This document shows, piece by piece, positions 28,570 to 35,868 of a stretch of DNA of 64,000 nucleotides; the stretch's first letter is position 1, and every line of letters begins with the position of its first letter. The translations under genes were made by a program, and so were the position numbers. The stretch comes from Candidatus Avelusimicrobium pullicaecorum. GTDB taxonomy: Bacteria > Elusimicrobiota > Elusimicrobia > Elusimicrobiales > Elusimicrobiaceae. The notes beneath the pieces were generated by a model. That model saw only the letters and a list, made by a program, of their open reading frames with translations. It had not been told where the DNA came from and did no database searches. The stretch lies in NCBI GenBank assembly GCA_944322825.1, contig CALUQD010000003.1, positions 1-64,000 of the forward strand, read 5' to 3'.

Positions 28570-29469
28570 TTACAGCATTTTATTTTTTAAGCGGCTGGCG
28601 ATATTATCCAATTCGTCCAGCGAATGATAGTGGATGACCAATGTGCCTTTTTTCATATTCTTGCCGTATTTTACTTCCACTTTGGTACCCAAGGCATTTT
28701 GAAGTTCGTTTTCAAACGAAGCTACCTCGACGGGTTTGGCGGTTTTATCCGCCTTTTTGGCCGGCAGCATTAAAGCGCGGGCGGCGTCTTCGGCCTGGCG
28801 AACAGACATTTTGCTTTTGCACATCTTTTTAAAGAGCAAATCCCGTTTGACGCAATCCGTCACCATCAACAGGGCGCGGCCGTGCCCTTCGGAAAGGGTG
28901 CCTTCCTGCAAGGCTTGCTGGATTTCCGGTTCCAAGTCCAATAACCGAAGCGCATTGGAAATAGCCGCTTTGGATTTGCCGCAATAAGAAGCCAAATCCG
29001 TTTGGGTAATATAGAATTTGCTCATCAAATTGCGGTACCCGAGGGCGGTTTCAATGGGGTTTAAATCTTCACGTTGGATGTTTTCAATCAACGCCAAGGC
29101 GCACATTTCCTGGTCCCCCAGGTGCTTGTGTACAATGGCGTCAATTTCCGTCATTCCCGCCAGCTGGGTGGCGCGGAAGCGGCGTTCCCCCACCACGATT
29201 TCGTATTTATCCAAGCTGGCATCATACACGACTACAATGGGCTGCGTAAGGCCGTGTTCTTTGATAGACTGCGCCAACTCTTGGAGTTTTTCTTCATCAA
29301 ATACGCGGCGCGGCTGAAAACGGTTGGGCACAATTTTGCCGACCGCAATCCGGGTGACGCTCATCCCCGGGGTTTGCAGCTGTTGGGCTTGTTCCGCGGG
29401 CATTTGCATTACTTCTTGGGTTTGTTTAATTAAGGCGTCTAAACCTTTTCCTAAAGCCTGTCTGGACAT
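28570..29469 (-). CDS. parB: Chromosome partitioning protein ParB
   Basis: ParB binds parS and, as a CTP-dependent clamp, loads the origin segregation complex. The 299-residue protein starts MSRQALGKGLDALIK, has the nuclease/CTPase-like domain with VVGERRFRATQLAGM and ENIQREDLNPIETALGY, the HTH (TQTDLASYCGKSKAAISNALRLLDL) and a C-terminal dimerisation region. GGAGG precedes the start. It lies five bases after parA, and parS-like sites are 0.9 to 1.9 kb upstream. Confidence 0.96.
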   Translation of the reverse strand: MSRQALGKGLDALIKQTQEVMQMPAEQAQQLQTPGMSVTRIAVGKIVPNRFQPRRVFDEEKLQELAQSIKEHGLTQPIVVVYDASLDKYEIVVGERRFRATQLAGMTEIDAIVHKHLGDQEMCALALIENIQREDLNPIETALGYRNLMSKFYITQTDLASYCGKSKAAISNALRLLDLEPEIQQALQEGTLSEGHGRALLMVTDCVKRDLLFKKMCKSKMSVRQAEDAARALMLPAKKADKTAKPVEVASFENELQNALGTKVEVKYGKNMKKGTLVIHYHSLDELDNIASRLKNKML

Positions 29470-29474
29470 CTATT

Positions 29475-30308
29475 TTATCCTCCAAAATCGTAGTTCAAGG
29501 GCATTTCACCCGTCATTTTAAAATCTTTGTACATTTGCGCGTCCGCGCCGCGGCGGGTTAAAAATTCAATGGCTAACTGGATATAGGCATTGGCACCGCG
29601 GCAAGCGGGGTCGTAGTCAAAAATGGATTGCCCAAAGCTGGGTGCTTCCGCCAAGCGGATGTTGCGCGGAATGGGCGTTTTATAGACTTGTTCCCCAAAA
29701 AAGCGGCTGACTTCCGCAAATACTTGCTTGGATAAATTCATACGCGCATCGTACATCGTCAATACGCCGCCGTCCATTTTCAGTTTAGGGTGCAAAAATT
29801 GCTTAATTTTGGCCACTGTGCTCATAAAATGCGCTAAGCCTTCCATCGCATAGTATTCACACTGTACGGGAGTAATCACACTATCTGCCGCCATCATAGC
29901 GTTCAACGTCAACAGCCCCAAGGACGGTGGACAATCAATAATAATATAGTCGTACATATCGCGCAGCGGGGCCAAGGCATCCTTGAGCATATTTTCCCGC
30001 CCGCGCACGTTGACTAATTCCACTTCGGCGCCGGCTAAATCTTTGCAGGCAGGCAGTACATCGAGCATTTCGCTGGAGGTTTGCCGGACGACTTGCTCAA
30101 AGGGGGCGGTTTTCGTCAGCAGGTGATAGACAGATTTTTCGCCGTCCGCTACGGTAACCCCCAACCCGGAACCCGCATTTCCCTGCGGGTCAAAATCCAC
30201 TAGCAAAACTTCTTGGTCCAAGCACGCCAAGGCATAGGAAAGGTTAATAGAAGTAGTAGTTTTTCCTACCCCTCCTTTCTGGTTTGCTACGACGACGATT
30301 TCTCCCAT
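29475..30308 (-). CDS. parA: Chromosome partitioning ATPase ParA (Soj)
   Basis: ParA is the DNA-binding ATPase that moves ParB-parS complexes. The 277-residue protein has the deviant Walker A NQKGGVGKTTTSINL, Walker A-prime VLLVDFDPQGNAG and Walker B DYIIIDCPPSLGLLT. I start at MGEIVVV (30308), which has GGGAGGA at ideal spacing; an ATG four codons upstream precedes that site and is probably not used. A 134-bp spacer containing parS sites and the lepB terminator lies upstream. Confidence 0.96.
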   Translation of the reverse strand: MGEIVVVANQKGGVGKTTTSINLSYALACLDQEVLLVDFDPQGNAGSGLGVTVADGEKSVYHLLTKTAPFEQVVRQTSSEMLDVLPACKDLAGAEVELVNVRGRENMLKDALAPLRDMYDYIIIDCPPSLGLLTLNAMMAADSVITPVQCEYYAMEGLAHFMSTVAKIKQFLHPKLKMDGGVLTMYDARMNLSKQVFAEVSRFFGEQVYKTPIPRNIRLAEAPSFGQSIFDYDPACRGANAYIQLAIEFLTRRGADAQMYKDFKMTGEMPLNYDFGG

Positions 30309-30376
30309 AAATCCTCCCATATTAGTATACTTATATTAAACATTAATTAACGTAAAAATGCAATATGGCTGCGGTC

Positions 30377-30392
30377 GTTTTCACGTGAAAAC
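30377..30392. promoter_or_regulatory. parS-like site 1
   Basis: GTTTTCACGTGAAAAC is a perfect 16-bp palindrome that keeps the TTTCACGTGAAA core of the bacterial parS consensus. It lies upstream of parA. Confidence 0.88.
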
Positions 30393-30401
30393 CTGGAATG
30401 T

Positions 30402-30427
30402 AAAACCCCTGCTTGGGCAGGGGTTTT
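30402..30427 (-). terminator. Terminator after lepB, overlapping parS
   Basis: AAAACCCCTGC and GCAGGGGTTTT pair around a 4-nt loop just past the lepB stop; the minus-strand product ends in TTTTACATT. Its outer arm shares bases 30423-30427 with parS-like site 2. Confidence 0.8.
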
Positions 30428-30438
30428 CACGTGAAAAC
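30423..30438. promoter_or_regulatory. parS-like site 2
   Basis: This is identical to site 1 (GTTTTCACGTGAAAAC), 46 bp away. Its first five bases are part of the lepB terminator stem, and its other end is within five bases of the lepB stop codon. Confidence 0.88.
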
Positions 30439-30442
30439 AAAA

Positions 30443-31411
30443 CTATTTAATTAAACCCATCCGGCTGGGCGGCCAGTGGATAAACCAGGCCTTCCCTTTG
30501 ATGTTTTCGCGCGGGACGGGTCCCCAAAAACGAGAGTCGCACGAGTTATCCCGGTTGTCCCCCATTACAAAATAAGTGTTCTCGGGCACTGTAACCGGGC
30601 CGAAAGAGTCCCGTAGATAAAAGCCTAGATAATTATCTAACTGGTGCTCCTGCCAAACTTGCTGGTATTGTTCCGGGTCGTCCGGGGCTTCGTAAGGCAT
30701 ACGTTCTACGGCTTCATACAATTCATAAGGCTGCTGCGGCAGCGGTTTGCCGTTTACCCAGGGGCGGCCGTCTACCACTTGCACGGTATCGCCCGGCATC
30801 GCAATCACGCGCTTTACAAAGTCCTTCCCATATTGGCTGCCGCCGCAATTTTGCTGGGTGCGGTCCTTGGCCGGGAACTGGAAAACGATAATGTCCCCCG
30901 GCTGGATGGGGGTCGTTTCCCCAAAGCGGATATTCGTCAGCGGGATACGGAACCCATAGGCGGCTTTGTTGACAAATAAATGGTCCCCCTCCAATAATGT
31001 GTTGTGCATCGAAGCGGAAGGAATTTTAAAAGCCTGGATAAAGAAGAACATTACAATCGAAGCGACAAATCCGGCAAAATAAACCGTGTTGCTCCATTCC
31101 AAATCCGCCTTCATCAGGCTTTCTTGTTTTTTAGCATTGGCTTTCCGACCGCTATGATATCCATACACGGCACACGCCGCCGCCAATACCAAACTGGCAA
31201 CAATTTTGCCCATTCCTACCGGTTCCCCGGTGCCTCCTCCCATCACAAATAATAATAAGTAGGCGGCACAGAGAATAATTAAAAATAAGAAGGACGCGTG
31301 CCAGCGCGCAAACGATTGGGCCGCCGTCAGCTTCTTGCGTTTATTTAAATAGCGAGTCACCAGCGTAAAAGCATACATCACGCACGCCGCGATAAAAAGA
31401 CGTTGTTCCAT
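30443..31411 (-). CDS. lepB: Signal peptidase I
   Basis: LepB removes Sec signal peptides at the outer face of the inner membrane. The 322-residue protein has the catalytic Ser in KIPSASMHNTLLEGD (S134), the general-base Lys in KDFVKRVIAMPGD (K200) and box E YFVMGDNRDNSCDSR. It has about four predicted membrane segments before the catalytic domain, more than usual (three in the first 95 residues plus one leading into the active site). AGGAG precedes the ATG; the glycosyltransferase gene ends seven bases upstream. Confidence 0.94.
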   Translation of the reverse strand: MEQRLFIAACVMYAFTLVTRYLNKRKKLTAAQSFARWHASFLFLIILCAAYLLLFVMGGGTGEPVGMGKIVASLVLAAACAVYGYHSGRKANAKKQESLMKADLEWSNTVYFAGFVASIVMFFFIQAFKIPSASMHNTLLEGDHLFVNKAAYGFRIPLTNIRFGETTPIQPGDIIVFQFPAKDRTQQNCGGSQYGKDFVKRVIAMPGDTVQVVDGRPWVNGKPLPQQPYELYEAVERMPYEAPDDPEQYQQVWQEHQLDNYLGFYLRDSFGPVTVPENTYFVMGDNRDNSCDSRFWGPVPRENIKGKAWFIHWPPSRMGLIK

Positions 31412-31418
31412 ATTTCTC

Positions 31419-32534
31419 CTAGTGGGAAGTTTTCACGTGAAAACTGCCCGTAATAAGTTGTTGATAAAGGTGTTGATATTGTGGAGAAGTAGCGGTTATC
31501 CGCTCGGAAATAGCCCGAGAATTTTCCCCCATTTCTATCCGGCGGGAAGCACTTTGAGCGGCTTCTGCCAAAAAACAGCTCAGCAGGGTAATATCCCCCG
31601 GTGTAAATACAAAACCATTTTTTCCGTGTTCCACCCACAAAGGCATATCCCCCACCCGGCTGACAATACAGGGTAATCCTACCCGCAAGGCTTCCAGCAA
31701 GGCCAGCGGCAGGGATTCTTCCACCGAGGGCAACACAAATACATCCGCCATATTCAGCCACGCATTGACGTCCGTTTGTTCCCCCTCCAATTGAACAGCC
31801 GGCTCCAGTTGGTTTTCCTGGATATACGTCATCATTTTGGCCCGTTCGGGGCCCTCCCCAAGGTATATCAACCGGGCCGACAAATTCGTCCGCCGTAAAT
31901 TGCGAAAGGCCTGCAGCAGTGTCAGCGGGTCCTTTACGGGCGCCAAACGCCCTACACAGATAAATACAGGTTGGTCCGCTTGATATCCGTGCTCCCGGCG
32001 CATTCGTTCGCGGAGGGATTTATCGGGGAAAAAAACCCGCGCATCCGCTCCGTTCGGGAGCAAATAGACTTTGTCTTTGGCGTATTTTTGTTTTTCCACT
32101 AAATAACGCGCCGTGGAAAAGGATTCCGCTACCGTCAGCGTATCCAAATCCTTTAACAGGCGGTCCGTCCAACGAAATACAAAGGATTTTTTAGATAAAT
32201 CAAAATGCGGAGTTGTTACCAATTTTAGCTTCTTACCGGCAGACGCCACACGGGTATATTCTATCCCGCGGAATAACATCGCGTGTACAATATCCGGCTG
32301 AAAAGCCGTGATTTCGGCCGCTATCCGCTGTATGATGCGGCTTTGATTATACCAATGCATATCCAGCGTTTTTACTTCCGCCCCGGCTTGTTTCAGTTCC
32401 GCCGCTACCGCTCCAAGCGGTTTAAGGGAAACCACGCGGACCGCGTTTTCCCCCATCATAAAACGCACCAAATTCAATAAGGCTTTTTCGGCACCGCCTG
32501 TTTCGGTAGAAGTAATGACGTACAAAATCTTCAT
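31419..32534 (-). CDS. Glycosyltransferase family 4 (GT-B fold)
   Basis: The 371-residue protein has the GT-B pattern: N-terminal GGAEKALLNLVRFM, then VFICVGRLAPVKDPLTLLQAF, LIYLGEGPERAKM and the C-terminal nucleotide-sugar site VLPSVEESLPLALLEALRVGLPCIVSRVGDMPLWV with the EX7E motif. It probably acts in cell-surface glycan synthesis; donor and acceptor are unknown. Its last codons (GSFHVKTSH) are encoded by a parS palindrome. No Shine-Dalgarno is visible, and TATAAT sits exactly six bases before the ATG, suggesting a leaderless message. Confidence 0.92.
   Translation of the reverse strand: MKILYVITSTETGGAEKALLNLVRFMMGENAVRVVSLKPLGAVAAELKQAGAEVKTLDMHWYNQSRIIQRIAAEITAFQPDIVHAMLFRGIEYTRVASAGKKLKLVTTPHFDLSKKSFVFRWTDRLLKDLDTLTVAESFSTARYLVEKQKYAKDKVYLLPNGADARVFFPDKSLRERMRREHGYQADQPVFICVGRLAPVKDPLTLLQAFRNLRRTNLSARLIYLGEGPERAKMMTYIQENQLEPAVQLEGEQTDVNAWLNMADVFVLPSVEESLPLALLEALRVGLPCIVSRVGDMPLWVEHGKNGFVFTPGDITLLSCFLAEAAQSASRRIEMGENSRAISERITATSPQYQHLYQQLITGSFHVKTSH
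31429..31444. promoter_or_regulatory. parS-like site 3, inside a coding sequence
   Basis: A third copy of GTTTTCACGTGAAAAC overlaps the final codons of the glycosyltransferase gene, where it encodes Ser-Phe-His-Val-Lys-Thr. It lies about 1 kb from sites 1 and 2. Confidence 0.85.
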
Positions 32535-32540
32535 ATGTTT

Positions 32541-32546
32541 ATTATA
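32541..32546 (-). promoter_or_regulatory. -10 TATAAT box 6 nt before the glycosyltransferase start
   Basis: Perfect TATAAT on the minus strand, six bases before the ATG at 32534, without a ribosome-binding site or a convincing -35. Confidence 0.55.
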
Positions 32547-32603
32547 CTAAAGTTTCGTTTTCAAACCGGCTGAATTTCCGTTTATTTGCTCCGGGCAGAA
32601 AAA

Positions 32604-32636
32604 CCAAAAAGGGGCTTCTACAAGAAGCCCTTTTGG
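32604..32636 (-). terminator. Terminator of the oxygen-defence operon
   Basis: CCAAAAAGGGGCTTCT and AGAAGCCCTTTTGG pair with a 3-nt loop and one bulge, and a T tract follows in the minus direction. A further AT-rich hairpin lies between it and the rubredoxin stop (about 32648-32682). Confidence 0.8.
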
Positions 32637-32688
32637 TATCATAAAAATGCTTAAATTTTAAGCGTTTTTTTAAAAAACGCCCCAAAAT

Positions 32689-32850
32689 TTAATTTTCCGG
32701 CTTAAACTGGTCCTTTCCTACCCCGCAAACCGGGCATACCCAGTCTTCTTTTACATCTTCCCACTTGGTTCCGGCCGGCACGCCGTGTTCCGGGTCGCCC
32801 ACCGCGGGATCATACGTATAACCACAAATTTCACACACATATTTTACCAT
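32689..32850 (-). CDS. Rubredoxin
   Basis: This 53-residue electron carrier binds one iron through four Cys. The sequence shows [15 protein letters not shown] and [13 protein letters not shown], giving ligands C6, C9, C39 and C42, with the usual aromatic core residues. GAGGAAA precedes the ATG. It is the last gene of the tpx-dfx-fprA-flavin reductase operon and is the natural electron donor for flavodiiron protein and superoxide reductase. Confidence 0.97.
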   Translation of the reverse strand: MVKYVCEICGYTYDPAVGDPEHGVPAGTKWEDVKEDWVCPVCGVGKDQFKPEN

Positions 32851-32881
32851 AAGATATTTCCTCCCCTGCTAGTTAAGATTT

Positions 32882-33394
32882 TTACGAATGCGTTGCACCG
32901 GCCGGCGTTTTGCCTTTTATCACGTGGTGATAATAATCATACGTCAGCGCGGTGCCGTTGGGTTTAAGCACGCCGGCGTCTTTTACCTCGCCGATAAACA
33001 ACGTATGCGTCCCCACGTCCACTTGTTGGGCCACTTGTACTTCCATATACGAAAGCGTATGTTCCGTAACAATCGGGCAGCCCAATGCGCCCATTTTATA
33101 GGGCACGTTTGCAAATTTATCAAAGGTGCGCCCCGTGCGAAAACCAAAAATTCCAATAAACGGCAACGTCGTGGCCTGTTCCAAAGGCATTGCGGCAAAC
33201 ACGCCGCTTTTGGCAATCATTTCGTGCGTCAAACTGTTTTTATTGACGGAAATGGCTACCCGCGGCGGAGTGGCCGTCACCTGGAAAACTGTATTTACAA
33301 TAAGGCCGTTTTTCTTTTCTCCGTCGGCCGTCGTAACGATATACAGCCCATACGTTACATATTGCAAACCGTCGTTGATGTCTTGCACGGACAT
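32882..33394 (-). CDS. Flavin reductase-like domain protein (FMN-binding)
   Basis: The 170-residue product has the split-barrel flavin reductase fold: LQYVTYGLYIVTTADGEKKNGLIVNTVFQVTATPPRVAISVNKNSLTHEMI, FGFRTGRTFDKF and a C-terminal LTYDYYHHVIKGKTP. This domain is fused to rubredoxin in the high-molecular-weight rubredoxin of acetogens; here the two are separate neighbouring genes, 31 bp apart. It probably passes electrons from NAD(P)H to rubredoxin for oxygen reduction by the adjacent flavodiiron protein; that link is inferred from context. Confidence 0.88.
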   Translation of the reverse strand: MSVQDINDGLQYVTYGLYIVTTADGEKKNGLIVNTVFQVTATPPRVAISVNKNSLTHEMIAKSGVFAAMPLEQATTLPFIGIFGFRTGRTFDKFANVPYKMGALGCPIVTEHTLSYMEVQVAQQVDVGTHTLFIGEVKDAGVLKPNGTALTYDYYHHVIKGKTPAGATHS

Positions 33395-33403
33395 AGCACG
33401 CTC

Positions 33404-34600
33404 CTATTTTACTTTTTCCGCCAATTTTTGGCTGACCAAAAGGCCTAAATCGCGGCAGGCTTGTTTGATGTTATCGTCGGGCACAAAAGGCGATTTAATT
33501 GCCGGAGCAACCACCTGCACTTGCATACTTTCCAACGTTTTGGTCAATTCGTCCACCGGCGAGCCGTTCCAACCATACGAACCAAACGCCGCCCCGATGA
33601 GGCCTTTTTTACGCAAGCCTTTCAAGTAGCAAAGTACGTCCGCCATCGCCGGGAAAATCTGGCTGTTAAGCACCGGCGAACCAATAAGGAGCGCGCTGGC
33701 GTCCAACAGTTCGGTGGCTACATCGCTGCGGTGGTTGGCATGCATGGAAAGCTGTTTGACTTCCGTCCCCCCCGCGCGCAAGCCGTCGGTAATGTAGTTG
33801 GCCATTTTTTCCGTGCTGCCCCACATCGTATCGTAGACGACGAGAGCTTTGTTTTTGGGCACTTGGGAAGCCCATTTGGCATACAGATTGATGATTTTGG
33901 AAGGATCCTTCCGCCACACAAAGCCGTGGTCCGGCGCAATCATCCGCGGGGAAAGCCCCATTTTTTGCACTTGCGCCAAAAAGCGCAGCACAATATCGGA
34001 ATACGGCAGCACGATATTGGCGTAGTATTTTTCGGCCTCGTAGAGCCAGAGGCGTTCTTCGTTCTCGTCGTCAAATAGTTTGCCGGTGGCATAGTGCATA
34101 CCAAACACGTCGTTGGTAAAAAGTACGTTTTCTTTTTCCAGGTAGGAAAACATACTGTCCGGCCAATGCAGCATACGCGCTTCCACAAACGAAATGGTAT
34201 CACCGCCGACGTCGATGCGGTCGCCGGTTTTGACGGTTTTTAATTTCAAATCACAATGAAATTGGGCCGTGATGTCTTTAAACCCCATATCCGATACATA
34301 AACTTCGTCCGGCTGAATATAATTGACCGCTTGCGGCAATGCGCCCGAATGGTCCATTTCCGAATGGTTGGAAATAATAATTTTAATTTTCTTCGGGTCT
34401 ATCACGCTTTGGATACGTTCCATCATTTCGCCGTAAAATTCTTTTTTAACGGTATCCACCAAAGTGGGTTTTTCCCCCATCACCAAATAAGCGTTGTACG
34501 TCGTGCCGCGTTTGGTGGAATAGCCGTGAAAATCCCGGATGTTCCAATCAATCGCACCGACCCAATACACGTGTTCTGAAATTTTTACCGCTTCCATCAT
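33404..34600 (-). CDS. fprA: Flavodiiron protein (A-type flavoprotein, oxygen reductase)
   Basis: Flavodiiron proteins reduce oxygen to water or NO to N2O. The 398-residue protein has the metallo-beta-lactamase-like diiron domain with ligands in SNHSEMDHSG (H79, E81, D83, H84), MLHWPDSM (H145), FTNDVFG (D164) and APDHGFVW (H225), followed by a flavodoxin domain from about residue 250 (ALVVYDTMWGSTEKMANYI). GAGGAG lies upstream of the first of two consecutive ATGs. Neighbours supply rubredoxin and flavin reductase. Confidence 0.96.
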   Translation of the reverse strand: MMEAVKISEHVYWVGAIDWNIRDFHGYSTKRGTTYNAYLVMGEKPTLVDTVKKEFYGEMMERIQSVIDPKKIKIIISNHSEMDHSGALPQAVNYIQPDEVYVSDMGFKDITAQFHCDLKLKTVKTGDRIDVGGDTISFVEARMLHWPDSMFSYLEKENVLFTNDVFGMHYATGKLFDDENEERLWLYEAEKYYANIVLPYSDIVLRFLAQVQKMGLSPRMIAPDHGFVWRKDPSKIINLYAKWASQVPKNKALVVYDTMWGSTEKMANYITDGLRAGGTEVKQLSMHANHRSDVATELLDASALLIGSPVLNSQIFPAMADVLCYLKGLRKKGLIGAAFGSYGWNGSPVDELTKTLESMQVQVVAPAIKSPFVPDDNIKQACRDLGLLVSQKLAEKVK

Positions 34601-34627
34601 ACTTACATTCTCCTCTTGCCAAACAGC

Positions 34628-34648
34628 GCCCCCCGTTTAACGGGGGGC
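34628..34648 (-). promoter_or_regulatory. Intercistronic GC hairpin between dfx and fprA
   Basis: GCCCCCCG and CGGGGGGC form a perfect 8-bp stem with a TTTAA loop in the 56-bp gap between the dfx stop and fprA start. It lacks a T run in the direction of transcription, so it is more likely an RNA-stabilising or processing element than a terminator. Confidence 0.5.
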
Positions 34649-34656
34649 TCTTAAAA

Positions 34657-35043
34657 TTAATTTGCTTTTTCCCACAGCCCGTGCAAGTTGCAATACTCGC
34701 GCGCTACTACTTTTTCCGCCTTGGTTTCAAATACCGCTTCGGGCGCATCGCCGGGTTTTAACTGTTTGCGCATGACCTTGCCGCATTCCAAGCAAATCAG
34801 TTCAATCCATTCAATATAGTGCGCTTCCAACATCGGGTGTGCCGCACTGCCTACCTTCACACGGTAACCACCGTCGATTTTTTCAATCACCGGGACGTGC
34901 TTTTCCGTCGCTCCGTCGGTGGTACCGGGGTTTTGCACTTTCATCGGCTGCCCGCAGCACACCAGTTCCCCCGCTCCTGCGTGCACCACTTCCACCATAT
35001 TTCCACATACGGAACATTTGTAAATTTCATTTATTTTCGTCAT
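34657..35043 (-). CDS. dfx: Desulfoferrodoxin (superoxide reductase)
   Basis: The enzyme reduces superoxide to peroxide without making oxygen. The 128-residue protein has the desulforedoxin-type centre I (C10, C13, C29, C30 in YKCSVCG and LVCCGQP) and the active centre II ligands H49, H69, H75, C118 and H121 ([29 protein letters not shown]), so it is a two-iron class I form. It lies 12 bp after tpx and before fprA. Confidence 0.97.
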   Translation of the reverse strand: MTKINEIYKCSVCGNMVEVVHAGAGELVCCGQPMKVQNPGTTDGATEKHVPVIEKIDGGYRVKVGSAAHPMLEAHYIEWIELICLECGKVMRKQLKPGDAPEAVFETKAEKVVAREYCNLHGLWEKAN

Positions 35044-35055
35044 AACTGTTTCTCC

Positions 35056-35565
35056 CTATAAACATTTTTTAATTTCCAGCAGGACCGTTTGATAATCCGG
35101 CTCCTGTGTGACTTCGGGAACAAACTGAATATATCTTATTATACCTTGTTTGTCTACGATAAACACAGCCCGGGTGAGTAATCCCAAATCTTCCAACAGA
35201 ACGCCATAGTCCTGGGCAAAACCAAAGTTGCGGTAATCCGACGCCGTAACGACATTTTTTACCCCGTTCGCCGCACACCACCGGGCTTGGGCAAACGGCA
35301 AATCCCGGCTGACCGTTAAAATAACTACTTCTTCCGGCAAGGCGGCGGCTTCTTGGTTAAAACGGCGCGTTTCCAAACTGCACACCGGCGTATCCACCGA
35401 CGGAACACACGAAATAACGCATACTTTTCCGGCAAATCGGTCCAATGTCACCGGCTCTAGGGAATTGCCTACCAGTTGAAAAGCGGGCGCTTTCTCCCCC
35501 ACTTGCAACACCGCTCCGCTCACTACCGCAGGCAAACCATTCATTGTAATGGATTGTGAAATCAT
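35056..35565 (-). CDS. tpx: Thiol peroxidase
   Basis: Tpx is an atypical 2-Cys peroxiredoxin that removes hydroperoxides. The 169-residue protein has the peroxidatic Cys in PSVDTPVCSLETRRFN (C62) and the resolving Cys in FAQARWCAANG (C97), with the C-terminal EVTQEPDYQTVLLEIKK typical of Tpx. The N-terminus MISQSITMNGLPAVVSG fits the family, so I keep the first ATG. It heads the oxygen-defence operon and diverges from dnaA. Confidence 0.95.
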   Translation of the reverse strand: MISQSITMNGLPAVVSGAVLQVGEKAPAFQLVGNSLEPVTLDRFAGKVCVISCVPSVDTPVCSLETRRFNQEAAALPEEVVILTVSRDLPFAQARWCAANGVKNVVTASDYRNFGFAQDYGVLLEDLGLLTRAVFIVDKQGIIRYIQFVPEVTQEPDYQTVLLEIKKCL

Positions 35566-35807
35566 ATGCTTATTAATAATTTTTCCTATTAAAAGTATAT
35601 CATATTTTCTTTATTATAAAAGAAGAAAAAATGTTGTGCAAGGGCAAAAAGTAACTAGATGGATTTAAACAACAAAAAAAGTTATTTTTCGTAAAATCCC
35701 GCATAAAAAAAGGTTAGTAATGGGGGGATGTGAGGGTAGCCAAAATCCAAAAACACGCCAAATAACGCATTTTAAGCTATTTTAAAGCGGTTTTACGTTT
35801 TTTATCA
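35566..35807. other. AT-rich intergenic region between tpx and dnaA
   Basis: About 240 bp, AT-rich, with no open frame of note. It contains A-tracts and minus-strand promoter-like elements for tpx (TATACT near 35600), but I see no consensus DnaA box here; the DnaA boxes lie on the other side of dnaA. Confidence 0.55.
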
Positions 35808-35837
35808 TTGACCTTGCCTTACAGAAAGTAGTAATAT
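35808..35837 (+). promoter_or_regulatory. Candidate dnaA promoter
   Basis: TTGACC (35808-35813) and TAATAT (35832-35837) are separated by 18 bp, about 30 bp upstream of the GTG start codon. Confidence 0.6.
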
Positions 35838-35868
35838 ATAAAAAACTTCTTCTTATGGCGGCATTATT

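Noticed and set aside
32920-32937. TTATCACGTGGTGATAA as a fourth parS
   Set aside because: It contains CACGTG but is not a true palindrome and lies in the flavin reductase coding sequence, matching its YDYYHHV codons.
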